From positions 1-9,094 of the forward strand of contig JACQHU010000204.1 of NCBI GenBank assembly GCA_016198805.1: 9,094 bases of DNA, read 5' to 3'. Position numbers and translations under genes: made by a program. The first letter of the stretch is position 1; each line of letters begins with the position of its first letter. This DNA comes from Armatimonadota bacterium (GTDB lineage Bacteria > Sysuimicrobiota > Sysuimicrobiia > Sysuimicrobiales > Humicultoraceae). The notes under the pieces were generated by a model. It did no database searches and was not told where the DNA came from. It worked only from the letters and a program-made list of their open reading frames with translations. Of the stretch, positions 1 to 5,987 are shown one piece after another.

Positions 1-137
1 AGCTGGGCGTGCAGGTCGTCGTCGACGGCGCGGCAACGAAGGAGTTCACCGTAAAGGCCACACGGGTGGGCACGTTCCGCCTGTACTGCCACCTCCACGC
101 CGCGCATATCGGCGGCCAGGTCATCGTGAATCCCTAA
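1..137 (+). CDS. Cupredoxin-domain protein, C-terminal end (partial)
   Basis: An open frame enters from the window edge (first full codon at position 3) and ends at TAA 135-137, giving the last 44 residues of a protein. The segment has the closing beta-hairpin of a cupredoxin fold: a strand ending in EFTVKA, then TFRLYC, then a C-x2-H-x2-H cluster (Cys29, His32, His35 of the visible part), then GGQVIV as the last strand. In blue-copper and related domains the Cys and the following His bind copper; here the third position is His rather than the usual Met. Such proteins are normally exported and take part in electron transfer or copper handling, but the signal peptide and upstream ligand would lie outside the window. 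It is separated from the next gene by a promoter and a long leader, so it is not part of the leucine operon. No clear intrinsic terminator follows it. The exact family (plastocyanin-like, cytochrome oxidase subunit II-like, EfeO-like) cannot be decided. Confidence 0.75.
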   Translation, partial: LGVQVVVDGAATKEFTVKATRVGTFRLYCHLHAAHIGGQVIVNP

Positions 138-188
138 GGGAAGCGTCTCGGGACACTCCAGGTCCGGAAAAACTTCGGGAGAAGAGGC

Positions 189-218
189 TTGACAAACCGC
201 ATCGGACCTGGGTAGGAT
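189..218 (+). promoter_or_regulatory. Predicted sigma-70-type promoter of the ilv-leu operon
   Basis: A perfect -35 hexamer TTGACA (189-194) is followed after 18 bp by TAGGAT (213-218), which matches the -10 consensus at four of six positions including the first two and last two. Transcription would start near 225. It is the best promoter-like pair in the stretch between the cupredoxin gene and the T-box, and no better candidate was seen nearer the T-box. If it is the operon promoter, the transcript carries about 200 nt ahead of T-box stem I. Confidence 0.65.
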
Positions 219-430
219 TGGCGGTAATCTCATAAGAGCCTGTGCGCAACACGAGGCAAGTACTTGAGGGAGTGCGCCTAGGGTTCCGCGGTCTCACCAG
301 GACCGGTCTGGTCCAAGCGGCGCAGACGGCGATGTAGCCGTTACACCTTCAGGATAGAAGCCTGAGGGATAGGTTCCTCACCGGTGCCTATCGCTCAGGC
401 CTCTTCACATCGGGCGCGCGAACGCGCGCC
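219..430 (+). other. Structured leader ahead of the T-box, no gene recognised
   Basis: This segment lies between the predicted promoter and stem I of the T-box. It has no coding sequence with a credible ribosome binding site. It holds a small hairpin (300-304 pairing with 310-314, loop 305-309) and two larger inverted repeats listed separately. The distal-loop motifs of a T-box (AGAG-GAG and GGTG-GAG) occur only once, further downstream, so this is not a second T-box in tandem. A weak GTG-started open frame (242-337, 31 codons with several leucine codons) is present, but nothing supports its translation. Function unknown. Confidence 0.4.
360..400 (+). other. Strong leader hairpin (inverted repeat)
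   Basis: GCCTGAG (360-366) pairs with CTCAGGC (394-400), and GATAGG (368-373) pairs with CCTATC (387-392). They are separated by a single G opposite G mismatch (367/393) and closed by a 13-nt loop (374-386). That is 13 base pairs in a near-perfect stem. The bases after it (CTCTTCACAT) are not a continuous T run, so it does not look like a standard intrinsic terminator. It could insulate the T-box fold, stabilise the 5' end of the mRNA, or bind a regulator as DNA. Confidence 0.6.
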
Positions 431-432
431 CG
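411..432 (+). other. Perfect GC-rich palindrome abutting T-box stem I
   Basis: CGGGCGCGCG (411-420) is followed by AA and then its exact reverse complement (423-432). As RNA it would form a 9-bp stem with a GAAC tetraloop. Its last two bases overlap the predicted base of T-box stem I (431-434 with 527-530), so the two helices either stack coaxially or compete for these bases. It could equally be a DNA operator. Confidence 0.55.
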
Positions 433-612
433 GCGATGACGGGACTAGTAGGCAGGCGTGGCGGGAGCAGAGCGAGCCGGGTTCTGGTGCGAGCCGGTCT
501 CCGCCCCTGTCGAAACTCATCCCTGAGCCGCGGGTTCGAATCCTAGTAGGACCCGCCGGCAGTCCCCGATACGGGCTTCGAGGGGCCCCCCGGCCACAGC
601 TGGTGGGCAACT

Positions 613-641
613 AAGGTGGTACCGCGGGAGCATCCGTCCTT
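613..641 (+). promoter_or_regulatory. T-box sequence and antiterminator
   Basis: AAGGTGGTACCGCG (613-626) is nearly the textbook T-box (AGGGUGGNACCGCG). TGGT (617-620) is the bulge that pairs with the NCCA end of uncharged tRNA. AAGG (613-616) is complementary to CCTT (638-641) in the loop of the terminator hairpin, so forming the antiterminator disrupts the terminator. This mutually exclusive pairing is visible directly in the sequence. Confidence 0.93.
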
Positions 642-665
642 AGGATGCGTCCCGCTTGTGTTTTT
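624..665 (+). terminator. Intrinsic terminator of the T-box leader
   Basis: GCGGGA (624-629) pairs with TCCCGC (650-655), and GCATCC (630-635) pairs with GGATGC (643-648), with one bulged G (649) and a 7-nt loop (636-642). The 12-bp GC-rich stem is followed by TTGTGTTTTT (656-665). It shares bases with the T-box, as expected of a transcription-attenuation switch: the default state without uncharged tRNA is termination upstream of the operon genes. Confidence 0.93.
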
Positions 666-734
666 GTGGTGCACACGGATCGCGTGGGATGGGCTCGCTC
701 TGCCGCCCGCGCGGGGTGGTTTGCGCGAGGGAGT

Positions 735-740
735 GAGGGA
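735..740 (+). promoter_or_regulatory. Ribosome binding site of the ThDP enzyme gene
   Basis: GAGGGA lies 7 nt before the ATG at 748 and decides the start of the first operon gene. The open frame runs further upstream, but that extension crosses the T-box and terminator and is not coding. The next in-frame ATG (769) has no comparable site. Confidence 0.7.
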
Positions 741-747
741 TGGTCTC

Positions 748-2529
748 ATGACGACCCTGTCCAGCCTCATGACGACCCCCGTCAGTTCGCCCGCGGAGCG
801 GGCCAGTGGCAACTTTGCGCTGGTCGAGACCCTCAGGCGATGGGGCATCATGTTCTTTTCCGGCGTCAACGGAGGCGGCCTCATCCACGTGGCCAAGCAC
901 ATGGAGCCGTTCACCGATCTGGCACAGGCCAACGATGGCATTCCCCGCATGCTCACCATGAGCGAGTACGTCTCGGGCTTCGTCCCGGTGGGCTACTACC
1001 TGGCCTCAGGCAGGATCGCCGGCTGCATGGCGACGACCGGGGCGGCCACCAAGCTGGCCTCGAGCGGCCTCACCGACGCGAAATTGCACAATGTGCCGGC
1101 CGTCTACATCGTCGCGCTCAACTCCACGCTCTCGGTGGGCCTGGCACCGCTCCAGGACGTGTCGGTCTACGGGATGAACATCGTGCCCCAACTGCAGGCC
1201 GAGTTGGGCGACGGGGGCATCGTGATTGACGACATCACCAAGGTGGAGACGCAGCTCCGGCGCGCTCAGCAGATCCTTCTGGAATCGAGGCCGGTCGCCA
1301 TCGCCTTTCACCCGGACATCCTGTCGAAACCGACCGACGTGGATGTCCCGCCCGTCGAGAAGCGACGGACGTTTGTGCGAAAGGACGTCGAAGCCTTCCT
1401 CGAGGCCTTCCCGACGCAGGCGGAGCGACGGCGGGTGATTCTCTACGTGTGCAGCGAAGCCACCCGGTGCCCGCAGATTCAGGACCTGACCACGCAGTTC
1501 TCCGAGGTGCTGCACGCCCCCACCGTGTGGTCGGTGAACGGTGCCAGCGCAGTCTCACGCAGCAACCGCTACGGGTATGGCTACATCTCCTTTGGCGGCA
1601 ACGACAAAGCCATGGAGCTTTGGCGGAGCATCACTCGAGACGACATCGTGATCGCCCTGGGCTTTGATGCTGGGGAGTATTCCCTCAATCTGGGCAAGAT
1701 CCCGGCCGGCGTCGTCTGGCACTTCACGGATCTGCCTGAAGCCTATGGGCACAAGCATGGAGAGGTCAGGCACCGGGTCGCAGGGGAATACCGGCTCGTC
1801 CGGGGCGATATCGGATGCATTCTTGAGGAGATCCTCCCGCGACTCCGGTGTCATGGCCTGCAGGGCAGACCGGAGGCGGCCGCGCCGGAGAACCTCAACA
1901 CGCGGATGATCTCACGGGACGTGAAACCCGGCTGCGTTGATTTCATCGCCTTTTATGAGGCGCTGGATCGATGCTGGCGGCCGCACAGCATCGGATTCGA
2001 TGACGTCTGCGTGGCCTACAAGGATCGCCAGTACGTCACCCAGCGCCCGCACCCGCACATCCGCTTCTACACGACGCACGATGGTTCGGCGATGGGAGGC
2101 GCGTTTGGCCTGGGCGTTGGGGCCAAAATCGCCGATCCCAGCCTCCACACGTTCGTCTTCGCCGGCGATGGCTGCTGGAGACTCTTCGGCGGTGCGCTGG
2201 CCGATGCTGCCACCATCGACCTCAGGGTGTTCATCATCAACAACGGCACCTATGCCATCGTGGACAAGGGGCTGGAGGTCGTCGTGCCGGAAGTGGATAA
2301 GCAACGGTATCACAGCAAGCTTCCCGGGGTTGATTTCGTGGCCGCGGCCAAGGCCTATGGCTGGGACGGGTATTCTCTTGACCCCGACCTCGGCAACCTG
2401 GAAGAGATCATGGATGCGTGCTACACGGGGAAGGGGCAGTCCATCCTGGTGGATGTTCCGGTCGACACCGATCAGGTGATTGGGCTGAATCCCCGGCTGC
2501 TGAACCTCACCGTCAAGACCTATCTCTAA
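748..2529 (+). CDS. ThDP-dependent enzyme of the AHAS/decarboxylase superfamily, substrate unknown
   Basis: The 593-residue product has the three-domain plan of acetolactate synthase-like ThDP enzymes. The N-terminal pyrimidine-binding domain (about 18-190) carries the likely activating glutamate Glu73 in MSEYVSG, followed by YYLASGRIAG and MATTGAATK, which correspond to GYARASGRVG and ATSGPGATN of IlvB. A middle domain (about 200-370) follows. The C-terminal pyrophosphate domain (about 385-580) has the GDG-x22-NN signature (GDG 473-475, Asn498-Asn499) that binds Mg-ThDP. It is clearly not a second IlvB: identity around these motifs is low, and the QWQ motif of AHAS is absent (the sequence after NN is GTYAIVD). 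Start ATG 748 was chosen for its GAGGGA site. It is the first gene after the leucine T-box and ends 15 nt before ilvB, so it is probably cotranscribed and induced by leucine shortage. By eye its codons are less GC-biased than those of ilvB to leuC. It may be a 2-keto acid decarboxylase, lyase or carboligase; I do not recognise a named family. Confidence 0.85.
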   Translation: MTTLSSLMTTPVSSPAERASGNFALVETLRRWGIMFFSGVNGGGLIHVAKHMEPFTDLAQANDGIPRMLTMSEYVSGFVPVGYYLASGRIAGCMATTGAATKLASSGLTDAKLHNVPAVYIVALNSTLSVGLAPLQDVSVYGMNIVPQLQAELGDGGIVIDDITKVETQLRRAQQILLESRPVAIAFHPDILSKPTDVDVPPVEKRRTFVRKDVEAFLEAFPTQAERRRVILYVCSEATRCPQIQDLTTQFSEVLHAPTVWSVNGASAVSRSNRYGYGYISFGGNDKAMELWRSITRDDIVIALGFDAGEYSLNLGKIPAGVVWHFTDLPEAYGHKHGEVRHRVAGEYRLVRGDIGCILEEILPRLRCHGLQGRPEAAAPENLNTRMISRDVKPGCVDFIAFYEALDRCWRPHSIGFDDVCVAYKDRQYVTQRPHPHIRFYTTHDGSAMGGAFGLGVGAKIADPSLHTFVFAGDGCWRLFGGALADAATIDLRVFIINNGTYAIVDKGLEVVVPEVDKQRYHSKLPGVDFVAAAKAYGWDGYSLDPDLGNLEEIMDACYTGKGQSILVDVPVDTDQVIGLNPRLLNLTVKTYL

Positions 2530-2534
2530 CCGTT

Positions 2535-2539
2535 GGAGG
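2535..2539 (+). promoter_or_regulatory. Ribosome binding site favouring the GTG start of ilvB
   Basis: GGAGG sits 5 nt before GTG 2545 and just after the stop codon of the ThDP gene. The alternative ATG at 2647, where homology to other IlvB proteins begins, has only a weak AGAGG 17 nt upstream. This is the main reason for annotating the longer form. Confidence 0.6.
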
Positions 2540-2544
2540 GAGTC

Positions 2545-4314
2545 GTGGCTCAGAGGGTGCGCACGAGACGGCATGTTGCGGCGCGGACCAGCTCGGCGCC
2601 CCAGGCGGGCCCGGCGGCGCGTCCAGAGGCGCGGCGCGCCGGCCGCATGAATGGCGCGCAGGCTCTGGTGGAAGCCCTGCGGCGGGAAGGCGTCGAAGTG
2701 CTCTTTGGTCATCCTGGCGGCGCGTCGCTTCCGATTTATGATGCGCTCTACGACGCGGAGGGGATCCGGCACATTCTGGTCCGTCACGAGCAGGTCGCGG
2801 CCCACGCCGCAGTGGGCTACGCGCGGGCCTCCGGGCGGGTCGGCGTCTGCACCGCGACGTCAGGGCCGGGCGCGACCAACCTGGTCACCGGCATCACCGA
2901 CGCCATGATGGACTCGGCGCCCATCGTCGCCATCACCGGTCAAGTCCCGCGTCCGGTCATCGGCAACGACGCCTTCCAGGAAGCCGATGTGACCGGCATC
3001 ACCATGCCCATCACCAAGTACAACACCCTGGTCATGCGCGCCGTCGACATCCCGCGGGCGGTCCACCAGGCGTTCTACCTGGCCCGCACCGGCCGGCCGG
3101 GCCCCGTGCTCGTGGACATCCCGCGGGACGTCTCGCAGGAGCTGTGCGAGCCCGAGTTTCCCGACGAGATCGCCATCCCCGGCTACCGGCCGGTCACAGA
3201 CGGCAGCCCCAATCAGATCGCCTCAGCCCTGGAGGCGCTGGCGGGGGCCCAGCGGCCGATCATTTACGCAGGCGGCGGCATCATCAGTGCCGGCGCCAGC
3301 GCCGAACTGACCGCGCTGGCCGAGCGCACGCGCATCCCGGTCGCGCTCACGCTGATGGGGAAGGGCGCCATGGACGAGACCCACCCGCTCTGCCTGAGCA
3401 TGCTGGGGATGCACGGCAGCGTCTACGCCAACTATGCCATCAACGACGCCGACGTGATCCTGGCCGTGGGCGTGCGCTTTGACGACCGCGTGACCGGCCG
3501 GCTGAAAGACTTCGCGCCGCGCGCGCGCTTCATCCACATCGACATCGACCCGGCGGAGATCGGCAAGAACAAACCGGCCCACATCCCCATCGTCGGCGAT
3601 GCCAGGCGGGTGCTGGCGGTGATGGCGGCGCAGGCGCGGGCGCCGCAGATCGATGCCTGGTGGAAGCAGATCAACGAGTGGCGTGAGCGGTATCCCTTCC
3701 GGTACCGGCAGCGGGAGGACCGCGTCAGCCACCAGCACGTCTGCGACCTGCTCAACCGCCTGACCGGGGGCCGGGCCATCGTCACCACCGACGTGGGCCA
3801 GCACCAGATGTGGATGGCCCAATGGTACAAGTGCCGCGAGCCGCGGACCTTCATCACCTCCGGCGGGCTGGGCGCCATGGGTTTCGGCTTTCCGGCCGCG
3901 ATGGGCGCGAAGTTCGGCTGCCCGGACAAGGAGGTCATCGCGGTGGTCGGGGACGGCGGGTTCATGATGACCATCCAGGACCTGATCACGGCGGCCGAGC
4001 ACGGCCTGAGCCTCCCGATCTTTGTGCTGAACAACAACGCGCTGGGGATGGTCCGGCAGTGGCAGACGTTCTTCTACCGCGGCCGGTTGTCGGCCTCGGT
4101 CCTTCGGAATCCGGACTTTGCCCGGCTGGGCGAGGCCTTCGGCTGCCGGGGCATCCGCGTCGAGCGGCCCGAGCAGGTCGAGCCAGCCCTGCGCGCCGCG
4201 CTGGAGACCGAGGGGATCCCCTGCGTGGTCGACATTCTGTGTGATCCGGAAGAAAACTGCCTGCCGATGATCCCTTCGGGGCAGTCGATCGCGGAGATGA
4301 TCCTGGATGAGTGA
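2545..4314 (+). CDS. ilvB: Acetolactate synthase (AHAS), catalytic large subunit
   Basis: IlvB joins two pyruvates to acetolactate, or pyruvate plus 2-ketobutyrate to acetohydroxybutyrate, using ThDP, Mg and FAD. This is the first common step to valine, leucine and isoleucine. Numbering from GTG 2545 (589 residues), Glu82 in RHEQVAAHAA is the catalytic glutamate, and ATSGPGATNLVTG follows. The FAD-binding middle domain (about 225-375) includes GVRFDDRVTGR. The ThDP motif is GDGGFMMTIQDL (GDG 469-471) with NNN 496-498. MVRQWQ holds the conserved Trp506 linked to 2-ketobutyrate preference in AHAS. The usual protein begins at MNGAQALVEALRREG, here ATG 2647, which would give 555 residues. The strong ribosome site argues for the GTG and adds a 34-residue basic Arg/Ala/Pro-rich extension with no recognised domain. 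The gene begins 15 nt after the ThDP gene and overlaps ilvN by 8 nt, so translational coupling to the regulatory subunit is likely. Confidence 0.97.
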   Translation: MAQRVRTRRHVAARTSSAPQAGPAARPEARRAGRMNGAQALVEALRREGVEVLFGHPGGASLPIYDALYDAEGIRHILVRHEQVAAHAAVGYARASGRVGVCTATSGPGATNLVTGITDAMMDSAPIVAITGQVPRPVIGNDAFQEADVTGITMPITKYNTLVMRAVDIPRAVHQAFYLARTGRPGPVLVDIPRDVSQELCEPEFPDEIAIPGYRPVTDGSPNQIASALEALAGAQRPIIYAGGGIISAGASAELTALAERTRIPVALTLMGKGAMDETHPLCLSMLGMHGSVYANYAINDADVILAVGVRFDDRVTGRLKDFAPRARFIHIDIDPAEIGKNKPAHIPIVGDARRVLAVMAAQARAPQIDAWWKQINEWRERYPFRYRQREDRVSHQHVCDLLNRLTGGRAIVTTDVGQHQMWMAQWYKCREPRTFITSGGLGAMGFGFPAAMGAKFGCPDKEVIAVVGDGGFMMTIQDLITAAEHGLSLPIFVLNNNALGMVRQWQTFFYRGRLSASVLRNPDFARLGEAFGCRGIRVERPEQVEPALRAALETEGIPCVVDILCDPEENCLPMIPSGQSIAEMILDE

Positions 4315-4807
4315 GGAACACCACGCGGCGACCATCTCCGTCCTGGTGCAGAACGCGCCGGGCGTGCTGGTGCGGGTCGCCGGCCTGATCCGCCGGCGCG
4401 GAGTGAACATCCACAGCCTGTCGGTGGGGCCCACGGAGGATCCGAAGATCTCGCGCATGACGATCGTGGTGGACACCCCGCCCGACCGCACCGAGTCGTT
4501 CGCCAAACAACTCCGCAAGCTGGTGGAGGTGCTGCGTGCCACCGCGGTGGACGGCACGCCGACGGTGGATCGCGAGCTAGCGCTGATCAAGGTCAACGTC
4601 ACGCCGGGCACGCGGCTGGAGATCATGGAGATCGCCAACGTCTTCCGGGCGAACATCGTCGACCTGACCGACCGCACCATGAGCCTGGAAGTGACCGGCC
4701 GCAGCGAGAAGGTGGATGCCTTCGTGTCGCTGCTCACCAAGTACGGCATCCGCGAGATGGCCCGTACCGGCCAGGTGACGCTGGCGCGGGGGCCCCAGAA
4801 CACCTAG
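4307..4807 (+). CDS. ilvN: Acetolactate synthase, regulatory small subunit
   Basis: This is the regulatory partner of IlvB; it activates the catalytic subunit and carries valine feedback inhibition. The 166 residues show an N-terminal ACT domain (about 8-82: TISVLVQNAPGVLVRVAGL, then RRGVNIHSLSVGPTEDP and SRMTIVV) and the C-terminal AHAS small-subunit domain (about 90-162, with RELALIKVNV, IVDLTDRTMSLEVTG and REMARTGQVTLARG). Gly19 and Asn34 align with Gly14 and Asn29 of E. coli IlvH, positions needed for valine inhibition there, so feedback control is probably intact. The length is normal for the family. The ATG lies inside the end of ilvB (8-nt overlap), with GGAG (4293-4296) 10 nt upstream. 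Confidence 0.96.
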   Translation: MSEEHHAATISVLVQNAPGVLVRVAGLIRRRGVNIHSLSVGPTEDPKISRMTIVVDTPPDRTESFAKQLRKLVEVLRATAVDGTPTVDRELALIKVNVTPGTRLEIMEIANVFRANIVDLTDRTMSLEVTGRSEKVDAFVSLLTKYGIREMARTGQVTLARGPQNT

Positions 4808-4841
4808 CGCCCGCGCGCGGGACACCGAGGAGGAACCAGGC

Positions 4842-5987
4842 ATGGCCACTGTCTACACCGAGCGGGACGGCGACCCGGGGCCGCTGCGCAACCGGACCAT
4901 TGCGGTCCTGGGATACGGCAGCCAGGGACACGCGCAGGCGCAGAACCTGAGGGAGTCCGGGATCAGGGTGATCGTGGGCCTGCGGGAGGGGAGCCCCTCG
5001 TGGGCCAAGGCCAAAGCCGATGGCTTCGATGTGAGGCCGACGGCCAGGGCGGTGCAGGCCGCCGATGTGGTGCAGGTCCTCATCCCTGACGAACTGCAGG
5101 CCGCGGCCTACCGCGAGGCGATCGCGCCGGCGCTGCGTCCCGGCAAGGCGCTGGGATTCTCCCACGGCTTCAACATCCATTTCGGGCAGATCGTCCCGCC
5201 GAAAGATATCGACGTCTTCATGATCGCGCCGAAGAGCCCCGGGCACCTGCTCCGGCGCATGTACAGCGAGGGCAGGGGTGTCCCGGCCCTGCTGGCCATT
5301 CATCAGGACGCCAGCGGCGGGGCCAAGGCCCTGGCGCTCGCCTACGCGGCCGGCATTGGCTGCCTGCGGGCCGGGGTCGTGGAGACCACATTCAAGGAAG
5401 AAGTTGAAACCGACCTGTTCGGGGAACAGACGGTGCTCTGCGGCGGTGTGACGGCCCTGATCCAGGCGGGCTTCGACATCCTGGTCGAGGCCGGGTACCA
5501 GCCGGAGATCGCGTACTTCGAGTGTCTCAACGAACTCAAGCTCATCGTGGACCTAATCTACGAAGGCGGGATGGGGTGGATGCGCTACTCGGTAAGCAAC
5601 ACCGCCGAGTTCGGCGACTACACCCGCGGGCCGCGGGTGATCAACGAGGCGGTGCGGGCGGAGATGCGGCGGATCCTGGAGGAGGTCCAGTCCGGGCAGT
5701 TCGCGCGCGAGTGGGTCCTCGAGAATCAGGCCGGCCGGCCGGTCTTCTCGGCCCTGGCGCGGCGCGCCCGGGAGCATCCCATCGAGGCCGTCGGCGAGCG
5801 TCTGCGCGCCATGATGCCGTGGCTGCCGAAAGCGGCGGAACAGACGCCTGCCGTCGCGCCGCGCGCGGCGTCCCAGCCCACCGCTGCGTCGCGGGCGGCG
5901 CCCCGGCCGGCCGCGACCAAACGCGCCCGCAAGGCCCGCAGCGCTCCCCGGCGGGTCCGCGCTGGCGCCGCATCGAGGAAACGGTGA
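4842..5987 (+). CDS. ilvC: Ketol-acid reductoisomerase, class I, with basic C-terminal tail
   Basis: IlvC isomerises and reduces acetolactate or acetohydroxybutyrate to the dihydroxy acid with NAD(P)H and Mg. The Rossmann domain has GYGSQGHAQAQNL (about 24-36) and the cofactor loop VGLREGSPSW (45-54). Its Arg and Ser residues resemble NADPH-using enzymes. The knotted catalytic domain shows Lys131 (IAPKSPGH), Asp191 and Glu195 (ETDLFGEQ), Glu227 and Glu231 (YFECLNELK) and the serine motif YSVSNTAEFGDY (249-260). The class I core ends near MMPWL (324-328), the usual C-terminus at about 330 residues. Here about 53 more residues follow, rich in Ala, Pro, Arg and Lys (15 basic, one acidic), resembling disordered histone-H1-like tails. 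AGGAGG (4828-4833) lies 8 nt before the ATG. The gene follows ilvN by 34 nt, and its TGA shares one base with the leuA ATG. Confidence 0.97.
   Translation: MATVYTERDGDPGPLRNRTIAVLGYGSQGHAQAQNLRESGIRVIVGLREGSPSWAKAKADGFDVRPTARAVQAADVVQVLIPDELQAAAYREAIAPALRPGKALGFSHGFNIHFGQIVPPKDIDVFMIAPKSPGHLLRRMYSEGRGVPALLAIHQDASGGAKALALAYAAGIGCLRAGVVETTFKEEVETDLFGEQTVLCGGVTALIQAGFDILVEAGYQPEIAYFECLNELKLIVDLIYEGGMGWMRYSVSNTAEFGDYTRGPRVINEAVRAEMRRILEEVQSGQFAREWVLENQAGRPVFSALARRAREHPIEAVGERLRAMMPWLPKAAEQTPAVAPRAASQPTAASRAAPRPAATKRARKARSAPRRVRAGAASRKR

Larger units (their letters stand above)
431..665 (+). promoter_or_regulatory. T-box riboswitch, leucine-specific (CUC specifier)
   Basis: T-box leaders bind tRNA directly: stem I reads the anticodon, and an uncharged 3' end stabilises an antiterminator. 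The hallmarks seen here, in order, are as follows. The stem I base (431-434 with 527-530) has a K-turn-like GATGA (435-439) opposite TGA (524-526), then a GGGA/TCCC helix (441-444 with 520-523). The S-turn is AGTA (447-450) opposite GAA (512-514). The specifier loop reads GAA-A-CTC-A, giving CUC (516-518) for leucine. The distal interdigitated-loop motifs are AGAGCGAG (469-476) and GGTGCGAG (486-493). A stem II-like hairpin (530-535 with 551-556) encloses GAA and AGTA. The T-box and terminator follow at 613-665. The base after the UGG that pairs with tRNA CCA is U (620), which fits the A73 discriminator of tRNA-Leu. Leucine also fits the downstream leuA, leuC and leuD. The family call is secure. 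The codon reading rests on the spacing after GAA and is slightly less so. Confidence 0.93.

Noticed and set aside
242..337. Short GTG-started frame with several leucine codons as a possible leader peptide
   Set aside because: No ribosome site, no run of leucine codons, and no attenuator hairpins arranged around it. Open frames of 31 codons are common in GC-rich DNA, and the T-box already explains leucine control.
360..410. Intrinsic terminator of the cupredoxin gene
   Set aside because: The stem is strong, but there is no run of T after it and it lies downstream of the predicted operon promoter.
219..430. A second, tandem T-box upstream
   Set aside because: The region lacks the paired distal-loop motifs, the T-box sequence and a terminator.
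530..556. tRNA-like T-arm (GGGTTCGAATCC) suggesting a tRNA gene
   Set aside because: No acceptor, D or anticodon arms fit around it. It lies exactly where stem II of the T-box is expected, and its GAA and AGTA match an S-turn.
616..747. Upstream extension of the ThDP gene frame to a GTG at 616
   Set aside because: It runs through the T-box sequence, the terminator stem and the T run. The ATG at 748 has a good ribosome site and is where a typical N-terminus begins.
3223..4803. Long antisense open frame of 526 codons over ilvB/ilvN
   Set aside because: It lies opposite two genes with clear family motifs. Long reverse frames are expected from GC-rich codon bias, and its translation shows no recognisable domain.
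5522..5986. N-terminal extension or fusion of leuA by 155 codons
   Set aside because: The translation of this part is low-complexity and overlaps the conserved ilvC catalytic domain in another frame. LeuA homology begins at the ATG 5987, which has its own ribosome site.
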